64,000 nt of DNA, taken from assembly GCF_000709795.1 (NCBI RefSeq), contig NZ_KL503803.1, positions 1 to 64,000 of the forward strand, given 5' to 3'. Positions 39,715 through 51,638 of the stretch are shown here, piece after piece. The notes under the pieces were generated by a model. The model ran no database searches. It was not told the DNA's origin and worked only from the letters and a program-made list of their open reading frames with translations. How positions within the stretch are numbered: position 1 is the stretch's first letter; each line of letters opens with the position of its first letter. The stretch is from Bartonella bacilliformis Ver097 (GTDB lineage: Bacteria > Pseudomonadota > Alphaproteobacteria > Rhizobiales > Rhizobiaceae). Made by a program: the position numbers and the translations under genes.

Positions 39715-40476
39715 TTATGATGATCCAATTTCATTACAAGCATTGAAAGTAAGATTCTGTAGATCGATAGGAAAAAAGCTGTGTATAGCAGGCTGCATAA
39801 TCTCGTGGTTGTTAGCTTTGAAGAACTGTGTAGTTTCTCCATAACAAGCACATTGTTTGTTGATCTGAATCATTTGAGGAAAATGTTTTTGAACCATGCA
39901 GGAATCATGAAGTGCTATGAGAATTGTTCGGCCTTGTTTTTGCCAATGAGCAATGAGTGCAAGAAGGTCTTTTTGAGTATTGAGATCTACACCATTAAAA
40001 GGTTCATCAAGCAATATAATATCAGAATCCTGCACAATAATGCGCGCAAAAAGGGCTCGTTGTAGTTGGCCACTTGATAATTCATTAAGTGAATAGTGAG
40101 CTAATTCTGTGAGGCCAACCATTTCTAGTGCATTGTGAATTTTGTATTGATAAGGGCGCTGATTTTTTAACAATCCACAAAAATACCATAACCCTGTTTT
40201 TATGAGTGCTTCTACATTAATTGGAAATGTTCGATCAATATCGCATTGCTGGGCAAGGTAGGCTATACGGCTTTGTGTTGTTTTTGTAATTTTTCCACTG
40301 ATCGGTTTCATTAATCCAGCAATGGATTTCAGGAGTGTAGATTTTCCAGAACCATTATCACCCGTTATCGCAACTAATGAATGCGCTGTGATCTTTGCTG
40401 AAAACTTTTTAATTATTATTTTATTTGCATAACCTAGTGTTACATTGTCGAAATGCAAGTCCATCATGGATACCAT
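39715..40476 (-). CDS. znuC: Metal ABC transporter ATP-binding protein ZnuC
   Basis: This is the ATPase of the metal importer, 253 residues. Walker A is GDNGSGKSTLLKSI, the Q-loop is in AYLAQQCDIDRTFP (the QRxxIDRxFP-type motif of ZnuC/MntB), the signature is LSSGQLQRALFAR, Walker B is IILLDEPFNGVD and the switch His is in IALHDSCM. The C-terminus extends past the ATPase core with cysteine- and histidine-containing segments. It is the first gene of a three-gene minus-strand operon. ATGs four and five codons in are possible starts. Confidence 0.87.
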   Translation of the reverse strand: MVSMMDLHFDNVTLGYANKIIIKKFSAKITAHSLVAITGDNGSGKSTLLKSIAGLMKPISGKITKTTQSRIAYLAQQCDIDRTFPINVEALIKTGLWYFCGLLKNQRPYQYKIHNALEMVGLTELAHYSLNELSSGQLQRALFARIIVQDSDIILLDEPFNGVDLNTQKDLLALIAHWQKQGRTILIALHDSCMVQKHFPQMIQINKQCACYGETTQFFKANNHEIMQPAIHSFFPIDLQNLTFNACNEIGSS

Positions 40477-40499
40477 CTTGTTATTATATATAAAAGGTT

Positions 40500-40516
40500 A
40501 TGTTATATAGTTACAT
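40500..40516. promoter_or_regulatory. Zur-like palindrome in the znuCBA promoter
   Basis: ATGTTATATAGTTACAT has palindromic ATGT...ACAT ends and resembles the alphaproteobacterial Zur box pattern (ATGTTATA-N-TATAACAT). It lies 24 bases before the znuC ATG, directly behind a minus-strand TTGACA (40518-40523) that would be the -35 element. A repressor bound here would cover the core promoter. The inner arms are imperfect, so another Fur-family regulator is possible. Confidence 0.5.
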
Positions 40517-40610
40517 TTGTCAATAAAGTGTTCTACCTTTCGTATTTTTAGGGAGTTGTGTGTAGCAATGGTAAGATAGTGGAAAATTAAAGATAGCATT
40601 TGAATTTTTC

Positions 40611-40639
40611 TTGCACGCTATATCATGTATGTATACCAT
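40611..40639 (+). promoter_or_regulatory. Candidate promoter of the nrdHIEF operon
   Basis: TTGCAC and TACCAT are separated by 17 bases, matching the sigma-70 consensus at four positions or more in each hexamer. The NrdR-box match overlaps the -10, as expected for a repressed promoter. It implies an mRNA leader of about 530 bases; a closer promoter is not excluded. Confidence 0.4.
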
Positions 40640-40648
40640 ATATAGTGT
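40633..40648 (+). promoter_or_regulatory. NrdR box upstream of nrdHIEF
   Basis: ATACCATATATAGTGT matches the consensus acaCwAtATaTwGtgt at 14 of 16 positions. NrdR is the ATP/dATP-sensing repressor of ribonucleotide reductase genes and its sites usually come in pairs spaced by whole helical turns. A weaker second match (11 of 16) is centred 20 bases upstream at 40613-40628. The site lies between divergent znuC and nrdH; only the latter is an expected NrdR target. Confidence 0.6.
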
Positions 40649-40936
40649 CAGAATGATTTATGATTCCAAATAAATGCAAGTCATTGAAGAGTGTAGCGTG
40701 TCTTATTTGAGATCCAAACTGCTTCTACGATCTAATAGCAAACAGAAAAGTGTATGAAGTAAGTATACAGGATAAAAATTCTACTAAAATGTCTATTTGG
40801 GAGGATTTTATTCGGTGTTTGTGAGTTAAAGCCTGTTTTGAATGCAAAAAATCAAAATAAAGGACTAAAGAGAAGCCGTGAAGATAGTGTACCTTTTCAT
40901 TGGGTTTGTTTTTGAAAAACAATAAAAGGAGGTCAA

Positions 40937-41002
40937 ATGTCGATATGTGCTTATTTTGTGTCGATAATTTTTGGTTATTTGCGTGAGAGGGATAGTGATT
41001 GA
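40937..41002 (+). CDS. Possible 21-residue leader peptide in the nrdH leader
   Basis: The ORF MSICAYFVSIIFGYLRERDS-D starts four bases after a perfect AGGAGG (40927-40932), one of only two such perfect sites I noticed in the window. It has a hydrophobic first half and a charged end. It lies 175 bases upstream of nrdH on the same strand, and a hairpin with a U-rich tail stands between. I do not recognise the peptide. It may be a regulatory uORF, a small membrane protein, or chance in purine-rich DNA. Confidence 0.3.
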   Translation: MSICAYFVSIIFGYLRERDSD

Positions 41003-41050
41003 GGTTATGTTTAGAGGTTTGTGTATTATTGTAACCGAAACATAACTGCG

Positions 41051-41073
41051 CGTATTTTCGCATACGATTTTTA
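41051..41073 (+). terminator. Terminator-like hairpin in the nrdH leader
   Basis: CGTAT and ATACG pair around TTTCGC and are followed by ATTTTTATC. An alternative TGCG/CGCA pairing (41047-41062) would disrupt this stem, so the two are mutually exclusive. The stem is short and attenuation is speculative. Confidence 0.3.
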
Positions 41074-41177
41074 TCTTTTTTAAGTATCTGTGGTCAATTA
41101 GATCCTAAGTATTTTTGTAATCATAAGAGTTAATTCTTTATTTTTGGTTATTTTTTAGAATATGAAAGTTGAAGAGA

Positions 41178-41402
41178 ATGCCTGTTACTATTTATAGCAA
41201 GCCGTCTTGTGTTCAGTGCAATGCTACTTATCGCGCCTTTGATGCTAAGGGTATTGATTATCGTATCGTTGATATTTCTTGTGATGAACAAGCCTATAAT
41301 TTTGTGCAATCTTTGGGGTATCGTCAGGTTCCTGTAGTTGTGTGTGGCGAGAATCATTGGTCAGGTTTTAGACCAGATATGATTGATGGTCTTTGTAGTT
41401 AA
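41178..41402 (+). CDS. nrdH: Glutaredoxin-like protein NrdH
   Basis: NrdH is the small thioredoxin-reductase-dependent redoxin that reduces NrdE. The 74 residues contain the redox motif CVQC in YSKPSCVQCNATYRAF and the conserved C-terminal GYRQVPVVVCGENHWSGFRP, whose WSGFRPD marks NrdH rather than ordinary glutaredoxins. ATG at 41178 gives the usual NrdH length; a TTG at 41169 is possible. The stop codon shares a base with the nrdI start (TAATG), so translation is coupled. Confidence 0.93.
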   Translation: MPVTIYSKPSCVQCNATYRAFDAKGIDYRIVDISCDEQAYNFVQSLGYRQVPVVVCGENHWSGFRPDMIDGLCS

Positions 41403-41794
41403 TGGGGCTGATTGTTTATTATTCGAGTGCAACGGGTAATACTGAACATTTTGTTTCTCAGCTTGGTCAACGGCTTTTCAAAATTGATAAGAAAGTATCA
41501 TCTGCATTAGTTTATGAGCCTTATGTTTTGGTTGTTCCTACTTATGCAGATGGTAAGGGGAGGAAGGCTGTTCCAAAGCCGGTTATTCATTTTCTTAATG
41601 AGGTTGAAAATCGCAAATTGATGTGTGGTGTTATTGGTGGTGGGAACCGTAATTTCGGTTGTAATTATAGTTTAGCAAGCAAAATCATCGCTGAAAAATG
41701 TTCTGTGCCCTGTCTCTATAATTTTGAGCTGCGTGGAACTGACGAAGATGTTATTTGTGTTAAAAAGGGATTAGAAAAGTTTTGGAAACGGTAG
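41402..41794 (+). CDS. nrdI: Flavodoxin-like protein NrdI
   Basis: NrdI is the flavodoxin-like partner that supplies oxidant (superoxide) to assemble the dimanganese-tyrosyl radical cofactor of NrdF. The 130 residues begin with the FMN phosphate loop [26 protein letters not shown] and [15 protein letters not shown] follow, the latter being the NrdI-specific flavin loop. It starts on the last base of the nrdH stop and its end lies inside the nrdE start, so the operon is read as a unit. Confidence 0.93.
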   Translation: MGLIVYYSSATGNTEHFVSQLGQRLFKIDKKVSSALVYEPYVLVVPTYADGKGRKAVPKPVIHFLNEVENRKLMCGVIGGGNRNFGCNYSLASKIIAEKCSVPCLYNFELRGTDEDVICVKKGLEKFWKR

Positions 41795-43932
41795 GTACGG
41801 AAGGGCTGCAAAAGCCAGATCAAATCACAGACTATCATGCGCTGAATGCGATGCTTAACCTTTATGATGAAAATGGTCATATTCAATTTGATATGGATAA
41901 ACGTGCCGCACGGCAGTATTTTCTCCAGCATATTAATCAAAATACGGTTTTTTTCCATAATCTAAAGGAAAAAATAGATTACCTGATAGAGGAAGGGTAT
42001 TATGAGAAGGCATTATTTGAGCTTTATGATTTTTCTTTTATCAAAAGGCTTTTTAAACGCGCTTACGCATTTAAGTTTCGTTTTCCTACTTTTTTAGGTG
42101 CATTTAAATATTATACAAGTTACACGCTAAAGACTTTTGATGGAACTCGTTATCTTGAGCGTTATGAGGATCGTGTTTGTCTTGTCGCTTTATACTTAGC
42201 ACAAGGAAATAAAGATTTTGCTGAAAGCTGTGTAGATGAAATTATGACAGGACGGTTTCAACCTGCAACACCAACATTTTTAAATGCAGGAAAAAAGCAA
42301 CGAGGTGAATTGGTGTCATGTTTTTTATTGCGGGTTGAAGACAATATGGAATCGATTGGTCGTTCAATTAATTCAGCTTTGCAACTTTCAAAGCGTGGAG
42401 GGGGGGTTGCACTTTGTCTAACTAATTTGCGGGAAACAGGGGCGCCAATCAAACAAATAGAAAATCAGTCATCGGGTATTTTACCCGTAATGAAATTGTT
42501 AGAAGATTCATTTTCTTATGCTAATCAACTTGGTGCACGGCAGGGGGCTGGCGCTGTTTATCTGCATGCTCATCATTTAGATATTATGAAATTTTTGGAT
42601 ACAAAGCGTGAAAATGCTGATGAAAAAGTAAGAATCAAAACTCTTTCGCTTGGTGTCGTTATTCCTGATATTACTTTTGAACTTGCACGTAATAATGAGG
42701 ATATGTATCTATTTTCACCTTATGATATTGAGCGGGTTGTAGGAAAACCTTTTAGTGATATTTCTTTGACAGAGCATTATCGATCTTTTGTTGATAATCC
42801 AAAAATCCGTAAGAAGAAAATAAGTGCTCGTGTTTTTTTCCAAACATTAGCAGAAATTCAATTTGAATCAGGTTATCCGTATATTTTGTTTGAAGATACA
42901 GCTAATCGCGCTAATCCTGTAGCAGGACGCATTAATATGAGCAATTTATGTTCAGAAATTTTGCAAATAAATGAGGCAAGTGAATTAGAAACAGATTTGG
43001 GTTATCGTACTGTTGGAAGCGATATTTCCTGTAATCTTGGGTCAATGAATATTGCAAAAGTAATGGATGGTGGTGATTTGGGGCGCACTGTGGAAACAGC
43101 TGTTCATGCTCTTACAGCTGTTTCTGATATGAGTAATATTGCTTGTGTGCCTTCTATTGCAAAAGGGAATGCTGAAAGTCACGCGATTGGCTTGGGGCAA
43201 ATGAATTTGCATGGTTTTTTAGCACGTGAAAAGATCTATTATGGCTCGCCAGAGGCGATTGATTTCACCAATATCTATTTTTATACAGTAACGTATCATG
43301 CATTGCGTGCTTCTAATTTGATTGCACGCGAACGTCAGAAAAAGTTTGCAGGATTTGAAAATTCATCTTACGCAGATGGCTGTTTTTTCGAAAAATATAT
43401 TAAGAAAGAGTGGAGACCACAATTCCTGCTTGTGCAAGAGATTTTTGCACGTAACAATATACTTATTCCAACTCAAGAGGATTGGAAAAAACTTAAGGAA
43501 TCGATTGTTAAATATGGACTTTATAATCGCAATCTTCAGGCTGTACCGCCTACAGGGTCGATTTCCTATATCAATTACGCAACTTCTTCTATCCATCCCA
43601 TTGCCTCAAAAATTGAAATTCGCAAAGAGGGTAAAATTGGACGTGTTTATTATCCTGCTCCTTATATGGATAATACAAATTTAGATTTTTATCAGGATGC
43701 TTATGAGATTGGTCCTGAAAAAATTATCGATACTTATGCAGCGGCTACACAGCATGTTGATCAAGGTCTTTCATTAACTTTGTTTTTTCCTGATACAGCG
43801 ACGACGCGTGATATTAATCGTGCACAAATTTATGCATGGAAAAAGGGCATAAAGAGTATTTATTATATACGGTTGCGGCAAAAGGCGTTAAGCGGAACAG
43901 AAGTTGAAGGCTGTGTTTCGTGCAGCTTGTAG
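41782..43932 (+). CDS. nrdE: Class Ib ribonucleotide reductase alpha subunit NrdE
   Basis: This catalytic subunit reduces ribonucleoside diphosphates to deoxyribonucleotides. The 716 residues match NrdE length and lack the N-terminal ATP-cone of NrdA. Seen are [17 protein letters not shown] with the first active-site Cys, [14 protein letters not shown], and SNLCSEI with the Asn-Cys-Glu catalytic set. [19 protein letters not shown] and the redox-active C-terminal pair in EGCVSCSL are also present. It starts with TTG inside the end of nrdI (13-base overlap). NrdF follows 12 bases after the stop. No intein or truncation is seen. Confidence 0.96.
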   Translation: METVGTEGLQKPDQITDYHALNAMLNLYDENGHIQFDMDKRAARQYFLQHINQNTVFFHNLKEKIDYLIEEGYYEKALFELYDFSFIKRLFKRAYAFKFRFPTFLGAFKYYTSYTLKTFDGTRYLERYEDRVCLVALYLAQGNKDFAESCVDEIMTGRFQPATPTFLNAGKKQRGELVSCFLLRVEDNMESIGRSINSALQLSKRGGGVALCLTNLRETGAPIKQIENQSSGILPVMKLLEDSFSYANQLGARQGAGAVYLHAHHLDIMKFLDTKRENADEKVRIKTLSLGVVIPDITFELARNNEDMYLFSPYDIERVVGKPFSDISLTEHYRSFVDNPKIRKKKISARVFFQTLAEIQFESGYPYILFEDTANRANPVAGRINMSNLCSEILQINEASELETDLGYRTVGSDISCNLGSMNIAKVMDGGDLGRTVETAVHALTAVSDMSNIACVPSIAKGNAESHAIGLGQMNLHGFLAREKIYYGSPEAIDFTNIYFYTVTYHALRASNLIARERQKKFAGFENSSYADGCFFEKYIKKEWRPQFLLVQEIFARNNILIPTQEDWKKLKESIVKYGLYNRNLQAVPPTGSISYINYATSSIHPIASKIEIRKEGKIGRVYYPAPYMDNTNLDFYQDAYEIGPEKIIDTYAAATQHVDQGLSLTLFFPDTATTRDINRAQIYAWKKGIKSIYYIRLRQKALSGTEVEGCVSCSL

Positions 43933-45778
<1,846 letters not shown>

Positions 45779-45782
<4 letters not shown>

Positions 45783-46858
45783 GCGTTATCATTTATTTCA
45801 GTCAGAAGAGCTGTTTGGTGATTAGAAATAAGCGGGTTAATAAGCCCGTCAAGATCTCCTTCCATGATACGATCGAGTTTATATAAAGTAAGATTAATTC
45901 GATGATCAGTGACACGTCCTTGCGGAAAATTATAGGTGCGAATACGTTCTGACCGATCACCGGAACCAACTTGAGTTTTACGGGACGCTGAGCGTTCACT
46001 TTCTGCTTTTTGTCGTTCAATATCGAATAAGCGTGAGCGTAAAATTTGGAGTGCACGTGCTCGATTTTGGTGTTGTGATTTTTCTGCTTGTACAACCATA
46101 ATTCCTGTTGGAATATGAGTAATACGAACAGCTGAATCTGTTGTATTGACGTGCTGTCCACCAGCACCAGAGGCACGCATTGTGTCGATGCGAATATCTT
46201 CTGGGCGAATTTCGATATCGATTTCTTCAGCTTCTGGCAGGACTGCAACGGTAGCAGCTGATGTATGGATACGTCCGCTTGTTTCTGTTTCAGGAACCCG
46301 TTGTACACGGTGAACACCTGATTCAAATTTAAGTTTAGAAAATACGCCTTTTCCTGAAATAGTTGCAATAATTTCCTTATATCCACCAACTTCACTATCA
46401 CTTAATGAAACAATTTCAACTTTCCATTTATGGGCATTGGCATAGCGTTCATACATACGAAAAAGATCACCAGCAAAAAGTGCAGCTTCTGATCCACCAG
46501 TTCCTGCTCGAATTTCAATAATAGCGCTTTTTTCATCAGCAATATCTTTGGGTAAAAGAAGAATTTGGATTTCTTGCTCGAGCTGTTCAATTTTTTGACG
46601 TAATAATATGAGCTCTTCCTGCGCAAGGGCATACATATCTGCGTCTATTTGTACTGTGCTGGCCATAGCCTCGAGCTCTGTTACTTCTTTATAAAGAGCG
46701 TTTAATGTTCGGATCGGAGTGACAATCTGTTGTAGTTCCGCATATTCAGAAGCTAATTTTACATAAGTTTCAGCATTAGGATTTTGAGCCATTTGGCTTT
46801 CGATGATTTCGAAGCGTTTTTCAATTTGCTTCATACGATCTTGCGATAAAAAAACCAT
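45779..46858 (-). CDS. prfA: Peptide chain release factor 1
   Basis: RF1 reads UAA and UAG stop codons and triggers peptide release. The 359 residues contain the codon-recognition tripeptide PET in [16 protein letters not shown], the GGQ motif in [20 protein letters not shown], and the RF signature around [14 protein letters not shown]. The length is typical. The glutamine of GGQ is the PrmC target, and prmC overlaps downstream. The gene starts about 180 bases after fur on the same strand, so it may have its own promoter. Confidence 0.96.
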
Positions 46859-47039
46859 GACAATATTAATTTTAATTCTATTATAGAGCAGTCGACAATG
46901 TCATATCACTGTATGATAGAAGCTTGATAAAGAAGAAAAACGCTCTTGCCAATAAAAACTATAAAGTTTTTAGTTGGAATTTGCAAAAAGTGTAATTTTT
47001 TTTGAGAAATTTCTTAGTTATGTACATAAAATCATCAAT

Positions 47040-47456
47040 TTAGGAATTCCGTTTTTTCCCATAAAGTTCAAGACGATGATGGATCACGTCATAGCCGAGA
47101 GAATGAGCAATCTCTTTTTGTATATTTTCAATAATATCAGACTGAAATTCAATAATTTGTCCTGTATCTATGTCAATAAGATGATCATGGTGCTCGCCAT
47201 CTGCTTGCTCGAAACGAGATGGACCGCCATTAAAGGCATGGCGATGAATGGTTCCATTTAATTCTAATATTTTCATTGTGCGATAAACAGTGGATAACGA
47301 AATACTAGAATCTATTTTATGAGTACGCTGAAAAATTTCAAACGCATTGGGATGATCATCTGTATAGGCCAAAATATCAAGGATAATGCGCCTTTGACGT
47401 GTTATTCTTAGACCTGAAGCCTGCAATGTTTGTTCATAACCTTGCTTTTTATCCAT
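47040..47456 (-). CDS. fur: Fur/Mur family metalloregulator
   Basis: The 138 residues have the Fur winged helix ([28 protein letters not shown] as recognition helix) and the regulatory metal site [13 protein letters not shown]. The structural CxxC pair of E. coli Fur is absent, DIDTG standing where LDCG is expected. This is the state seen in rhizobial Mur proteins, which answer to manganese rather than iron, so Mn-dependent control of uptake genes is a fair inference. It lies 13 bases downstream of secA and is probably co-transcribed with it. Confidence 0.88.
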   Translation of the reverse strand: MDKKQGYEQTLQASGLRITRQRRIILDILAYTDDHPNAFEIFQRTHKIDSSISLSTVYRTMKILELNGTIHRHAFNGGPSRFEQADGEHHDHLIDIDTGQIIEFQSDIIENIQKEIAHSLGYDVIHHRLELYGKKRNS

Positions 47457-47469
47457 TTTAACTGTCTAC

Positions 47470-50202
47470 TTAACTGTCCATTTTAGGGATGAAAGACCCG
47501 TGACAATGTTTGTATTTTTTGCTTGAGCCGCAGGGACAAAGCTCATTACGTCCAACTTTTTTCCATGTAAATGAATCACCGGGATTACGTTTTATCGGAT
47601 CAGAGACCTCAGTATTGTTCTGCATTTGTGCCCATAAAATACCATCTTTTTCATCTGTATTATGAGATGTGGAATGTTTAGTGTACATTTCTTGAGGCAT
47701 TGTTGATTCTAAAGGTTGCTGAACAATCTCGAAAGACATCAGTTTAGAAATGACATCTCTACGTAAATTTTTGAGCATAGTTTGAAAGAGTTCGAATGCT
47801 TCTGTTTTGTATTCATTAAGTGGATCTCGTTGTGCATAACCACGAAAGCCAATGATAGAGCGTAAATGGTCCAAATTAATTAGATGCTCACGCCACAGTG
47901 TATCAATTGTTTTGAGTAATATAGCTTTATGGAAATAGATCATCAGTTCTGGATTGTAGTGCTCAGTGCGTTCATTTTCAAATTTTGTAACAGCGTCTAA
48001 TATACGCTCAAGGATTTGCTGTTCAGAAATTCCATCTTCTTTGACCCACTCTTCTACCGGAAGTTCAAGATTAAAGCATTGATGCAGTTCATTTTGTAAA
48101 GCTTTTGCATTCCATTTTTCAGAATATGTTCCAGACGGGATATGAGTTTCTATCAGATCTTCAATGATGTCATTGCGCATTTCAATTATCATGTCAGTTA
48201 GATTTTCTGCATTCATGATTTCCATACGCTGCTCAAAAATGACTTTGCGCTGATCATTCATCACATCGTCATATTTTAAAAGATTTTTACGAATTTCGAA
48301 ATTTCGTGCTTCGACCTTTTTTTGGGCTTTTTCAAGCGCTTTATTGATCCATGGGTGGATAATAGCTTCATTTTCTTTTAATCCAAGTTTTTGCAATATG
48401 CCATCCATACGGTCAGAACCGAAGATACGCATGAGATCATCTTGAAGAGAGAGAAAGAATTTTGAGCGACCAGGATCACCTTGGCGGCCAGAGCGGCCAC
48501 GGAGCTGGTTATCAATGCGACGGCTTTCATGGCGTTCAGTAGCAAGGACATAAAGACCACCAGCTGCTAACGATTTTTCTTTAAGTTTCTGAATGTCTTG
48601 CTTAATTTTTTCAATTTTAGCAATTCGTTCTGGTCCTTCAGGAATATCCTGTAATTCTTGTCGGATTCGCATCTCGATATTTCCACCAAGCTGTATGTCA
48701 GTTCCACGGCCTGCCATGTTCGTTGCGATGGTTAATGCTCCAGGTACGCCAGCTTGCGCAACAATATACGCTTCTTGTTCGTGGTAGCGAGCATTCAAAA
48801 CTTTAAAATCAGTAATACCTTCTTTTCGCAGGCGTTCTGCCAATTGCTCTGATTTTTCAATAGAAGTTGTGCCAACAAGGATAGGCTGTCCTTTTTCATG
48901 TGCTTGACGAATATCATGCACAATCGCACGGTATTTCTCTTCTGTTGTTCGATAAATTTCATCATCTTCATCAAGACGTTGTACTGGAAGATTTGTAGGG
49001 ATTTCAACAACTTCAAGACCATAGATATTGCTAAATTCTTCCGCTTCTGTTATAGCAGTTCCGGTCATACCAGATAGCTTTTCATACATACGGAAATAAT
49101 TTTGGAAAGTGATAGAAGCTAATGTTTGATTTTCTGGTTGAATAGCGACATGCTCTTTAGCTTCCAACGCTTGGTGTAAGCCTTCGGAATAACGCCGTCC
49201 TGGCATCATACGGCCTGTAAATTCATCAATAATAACAATTTCGCCATCGCGAACAATGTAATCTTTGTCACGGACAAATAGCTTATGGGCTTTTAAAGCA
49301 TTGTTAACATGGTGAACAATAGCAACATTTTCGATATCGTAGAGACTATCATTTTTAAGATGCCCAGCTTGTTTGAGCATTGTTTCAATTTTCTCGGTAC
49401 CGATTTCGGTAAAGGTTGTTGTTTTTTGTTTTTCATCTATTTCGTAATCCTCTGGTGTGAGGTTAGGAATAAATGTATTAATGAGATTATAGAAATCCGT
49501 GCGATCCTCCAAAGGACCAGAAATAATAAGCGGAGTTCGGGCTTCATCAATGAGAATTGAATCAACTTCATCGATAATTGCATAATGATGTCCGCGTTGG
49601 ACCATCTGACTACGGTCAAAGGTCATATTATCACGTAGATAATCAAAACCTAATTCATTATTGGTCGCATAAGTGATATCACATGCGTAAGCTGCTCGGC
49701 GGGCATCAGTATCAAGATTATGTAAAATTACACCCGTTGTTAAACCTAGAAAACTGTAGATTTTTCCCATTGCTTCAGCATCACGATTAGCAAGATAATC
49801 ATTCACTGTAACGACATGAACACCTTTTCCTTCTAATGCATTGAGATAAACTGGTAAGGTTGCCATTAATGTTTTGCCTTCACCAGTACGCATTTCAGCA
49901 ATGCCTCTGTTATGCAAAACCATTCCACCAATGAGCTGTACATCGAAAGGACGCATGTCGTAAACACGCTTTGCTGCTTCACGAACAGTTGCAAAGGCTT
50001 CCGGTAAGAGCGAATCAATCGTTTCTCCATCAGTTAATCGCTGACGAAACTCATTGGTTTTTTGATAAAGTTCTCCATCACTTAACTTTTGGAAGTGTTT
50101 TTCCAAAGCACTAATTTGTAAAGATTTTTGGCGAAGTCTTTTGATATGACTCTCACGAGCTGATCCAAAGAGTTTACGTGCAATGATGCTTAAACTGACC
50201 AT
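47470..50202 (-). CDS. secA: Preprotein translocase ATPase SecA
   Basis: SecA drives proteins through SecYEG with ATP. The 910 residues include [20 protein letters not shown] (Walker A), [14 protein letters not shown] (DEAD-type Walker B), [15 protein letters not shown] and the segment around [18 protein letters not shown] (motif VI). The C-terminal zinc-binding tail for SecB and phospholipid contact is [17 protein letters not shown], with all ligands present. ATG at 50202 is preceded by AAAGGA and matches the family N-terminus [14 protein letters not shown]; an open frame from 50262 adds 20 unconserved residues. fur follows after 13 bases. Confidence 0.95.
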   Translation of the reverse strand: MVSLSIIARKLFGSARESHIKRLRQKSLQISALEKHFQKLSDGELYQKTNEFRQRLTDGETIDSLLPEAFATVREAAKRVYDMRPFDVQLIGGMVLHNRGIAEMRTGEGKTLMATLPVYLNALEGKGVHVVTVNDYLANRDAEAMGKIYSFLGLTTGVILHNLDTDARRAAYACDITYATNNELGFDYLRDNMTFDRSQMVQRGHHYAIIDEVDSILIDEARTPLIISGPLEDRTDFYNLINTFIPNLTPEDYEIDEKQKTTTFTEIGTEKIETMLKQAGHLKNDSLYDIENVAIVHHVNNALKAHKLFVRDKDYIVRDGEIVIIDEFTGRMMPGRRYSEGLHQALEAKEHVAIQPENQTLASITFQNYFRMYEKLSGMTGTAITEAEEFSNIYGLEVVEIPTNLPVQRLDEDDEIYRTTEEKYRAIVHDIRQAHEKGQPILVGTTSIEKSEQLAERLRKEGITDFKVLNARYHEQEAYIVAQAGVPGALTIATNMAGRGTDIQLGGNIEMRIRQELQDIPEGPERIAKIEKIKQDIQKLKEKSLAAGGLYVLATERHESRRIDNQLRGRSGRQGDPGRSKFFLSLQDDLMRIFGSDRMDGILQKLGLKENEAIIHPWINKALEKAQKKVEARNFEIRKNLLKYDDVMNDQRKVIFEQRMEIMNAENLTDMIIEMRNDIIEDLIETHIPSGTYSEKWNAKALQNELHQCFNLELPVEEWVKEDGISEQQILERILDAVTKFENERTEHYNPELMIYFHKAILLKTIDTLWREHLINLDHLRSIIGFRGYAQRDPLNEYKTEAFELFQTMLKNLRRDVISKLMSFEIVQQPLESTMPQEMYTKHSTSHNTDEKDGILWAQMQNNTEVSDPIKRNPGDSFTWKKVGRNELCPCGSSKKYKHCHGSFIPKMDS

Positions 50203-50586
50203 CTCTGGTCCTTTCTCTGATTTATTATCACTGCTATTAGTTGATTCATATACTAAACTCATTTTTGTGCTTTCTAAGGTATTTTATACGATTAGAAGCG
50301 ATGTCGTCATCTTTTCTGGTACGTTGTTTTTAGTTAGAGATAAGGGGCTAAGTGCATTGTGTCAACTTTAGTAATTCTTTCTGGTTGATAGAGTGTGGAA
50401 TAAATTAGGGTATAATAACAGCATCTTCTAAGTTACTACGTTGGGCATTATCTATATGATTTATATGATGAGATAGAAGGACAAATTTTCTACCTTTTGA
50501 ATAAAACTGTTAATTTTATCATTTTAAAGCTTAAAGTGCTATGGTAAAGAAACTTGAGATCCTGAGCATATTTAAGGAGTGTATTT
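50203..50586. other. Divergent spacer between secA and the parvulin gene
   Basis: About 380 bases must hold the promoters of both genes. The right end contains AAGGAG, the ribosome-binding site of the parvulin gene. No secM-like gene, operator or RNA gene is recognisable. Confidence 0.45.
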
Positions 50587-51534
50587 ATGCAATTCAAATT
50601 TACTACGTTTTTTTTAACATCAGCTTTATTGATGGGTACGAGTTTGTGGGCCATTGCTCAGGATCATGTGAAAGTTGCACAGAATGATTTGAATAGCTTA
50701 GAAGAATCTTCTGAAAAACCTGTTGATCCCTCTCATGTTATGGCAACTATTGATGGAAAGAATATTACAGCAGGGCAGTTAGATGAATTGGCACTTGAAA
50801 TTAATCCTAATTTAGTCCGCATTCCTGATGAACAACGCCGTATAACAGTATTAAGGGCCTATTTGGATATGCAAGTGCTTGCTAAAGCGGCTATTCAAGA
50901 AAATATTCATAAAACAGAAGCTTATGATAAACGTATGGCTGTTATGCGCGATAATATTCTTCAGCAGCTTTATTTTAAACAGATGGTTGTTGATAAGATT
51001 ACAGATGGTGATTTAAAAATTCTGTATGATAAGGAAGTTGCAGCTCTGCCAAAAGAAGATGAAGTGAAGGCGCGTCATATTTTAGTTAAAACGAAGAAAG
51101 AAGCAGAAGCGATTATTAAGCGTTTGAAAAAAGGTGAAAATTTTGAAAATATTGCCAAAAAAGATTCAACAGATGGTTCTGCTGCTGTTGGTGGTGATCT
51201 TGGTTATTTTAGTTACGGCCAAATGGTTAAACCCTTTGAGGATGCTGCATTTAGTTTGAAAGTTGGTGAATACACTAAAAATCCCGTTGAAAGCCCATTT
51301 GGTTGGCATATCATTAAGGTAGAAGATCGTCGTCTGAAGCAACCTCCTGAATTTGATGATTCTAAGGAAGTATTGCGTGCACAGATTATAAAGGATCGTT
51401 ATCAGAAGCTGATCGCTGATTTGCGCAGTAAGATAGATGTAAAATATCCTGATTCTAGGGTTGCGGAACTTATGCAATCTTTTAATGAAAATGGTGAATC
51501 TCTACCGGGTTCTTCTCCTGATGAAGAAGAATAA
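50587..51534 (+). CDS. Periplasmic parvulin-type peptidylprolyl isomerase
   Basis: This prolyl cis-trans isomerase probably helps fold exported proteins. The 315 residues open with a signal peptide (FFLTSALLMGTSLWAIAQ, cleaved after AIA or nearby). A SurA/PrsA-like helical region follows, then one parvulin domain at about residues 155-250 (VKARHILVKTKKEAEAIIKR; GGDLGYFSYGQMVKPFEDAA; FGWHIIKVEDRR). An acidic tail ends in PDEEE. AAGGAG precedes the ATG. The order secA / parvulin / argJ / mutT is one I associate with rhizobial genomes. Confidence 0.9.
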   Translation: MQFKFTTFFLTSALLMGTSLWAIAQDHVKVAQNDLNSLEESSEKPVDPSHVMATIDGKNITAGQLDELALEINPNLVRIPDEQRRITVLRAYLDMQVLAKAAIQENIHKTEAYDKRMAVMRDNILQQLYFKQMVVDKITDGDLKILYDKEVAALPKEDEVKARHILVKTKKEAEAIIKRLKKGENFENIAKKDSTDGSAAVGGDLGYFSYGQMVKPFEDAAFSLKVGEYTKNPVESPFGWHIIKVEDRRLKQPPEFDDSKEVLRAQIIKDRYQKLIADLRSKIDVKYPDSRVAELMQSFNENGESLPGSSPDEEE

Positions 51535-51638
51535 TGTATTTTTAATCTAAACTGCTTAGTTTGCTTGTTTTTTCAAAAAAACTCAGCGGTGGCATGGATT
51601 TCCATTAAACCTTATTGATTTGGATGGGAGAGCATGTA

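Larger units (their letters stand above)
40649..41177 (+). other. Long 5' leader / spacer before nrdH
   Basis: About 530 bases hold no full-size gene. They contain a 21-codon ORF with AGGAGG (40937-41002) and a small U-run hairpin (41051-41073), listed separately. I looked for cobalamin-riboswitch, T-box and tRNA features and found none. An open frame on the opposite strand (40725-41063) has no family likeness. Confidence 0.45.

Noticed and set aside
40725-41063. 112-codon open frame on the minus strand in the nrd leader
   Set aside because: Its composition looks like translated non-coding AT-rich DNA (many Lys, Asn, His, Tyr and Ser), it has no ribosome-binding site or family resemblance, and it overlaps the leader ORF and hairpin on the other strand.
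40649-41177. Cobalamin riboswitch or T-box in the nrd leader
   Set aside because: No B12-box or T-box core sequence is visible, and class Ib reductase does not use B12.
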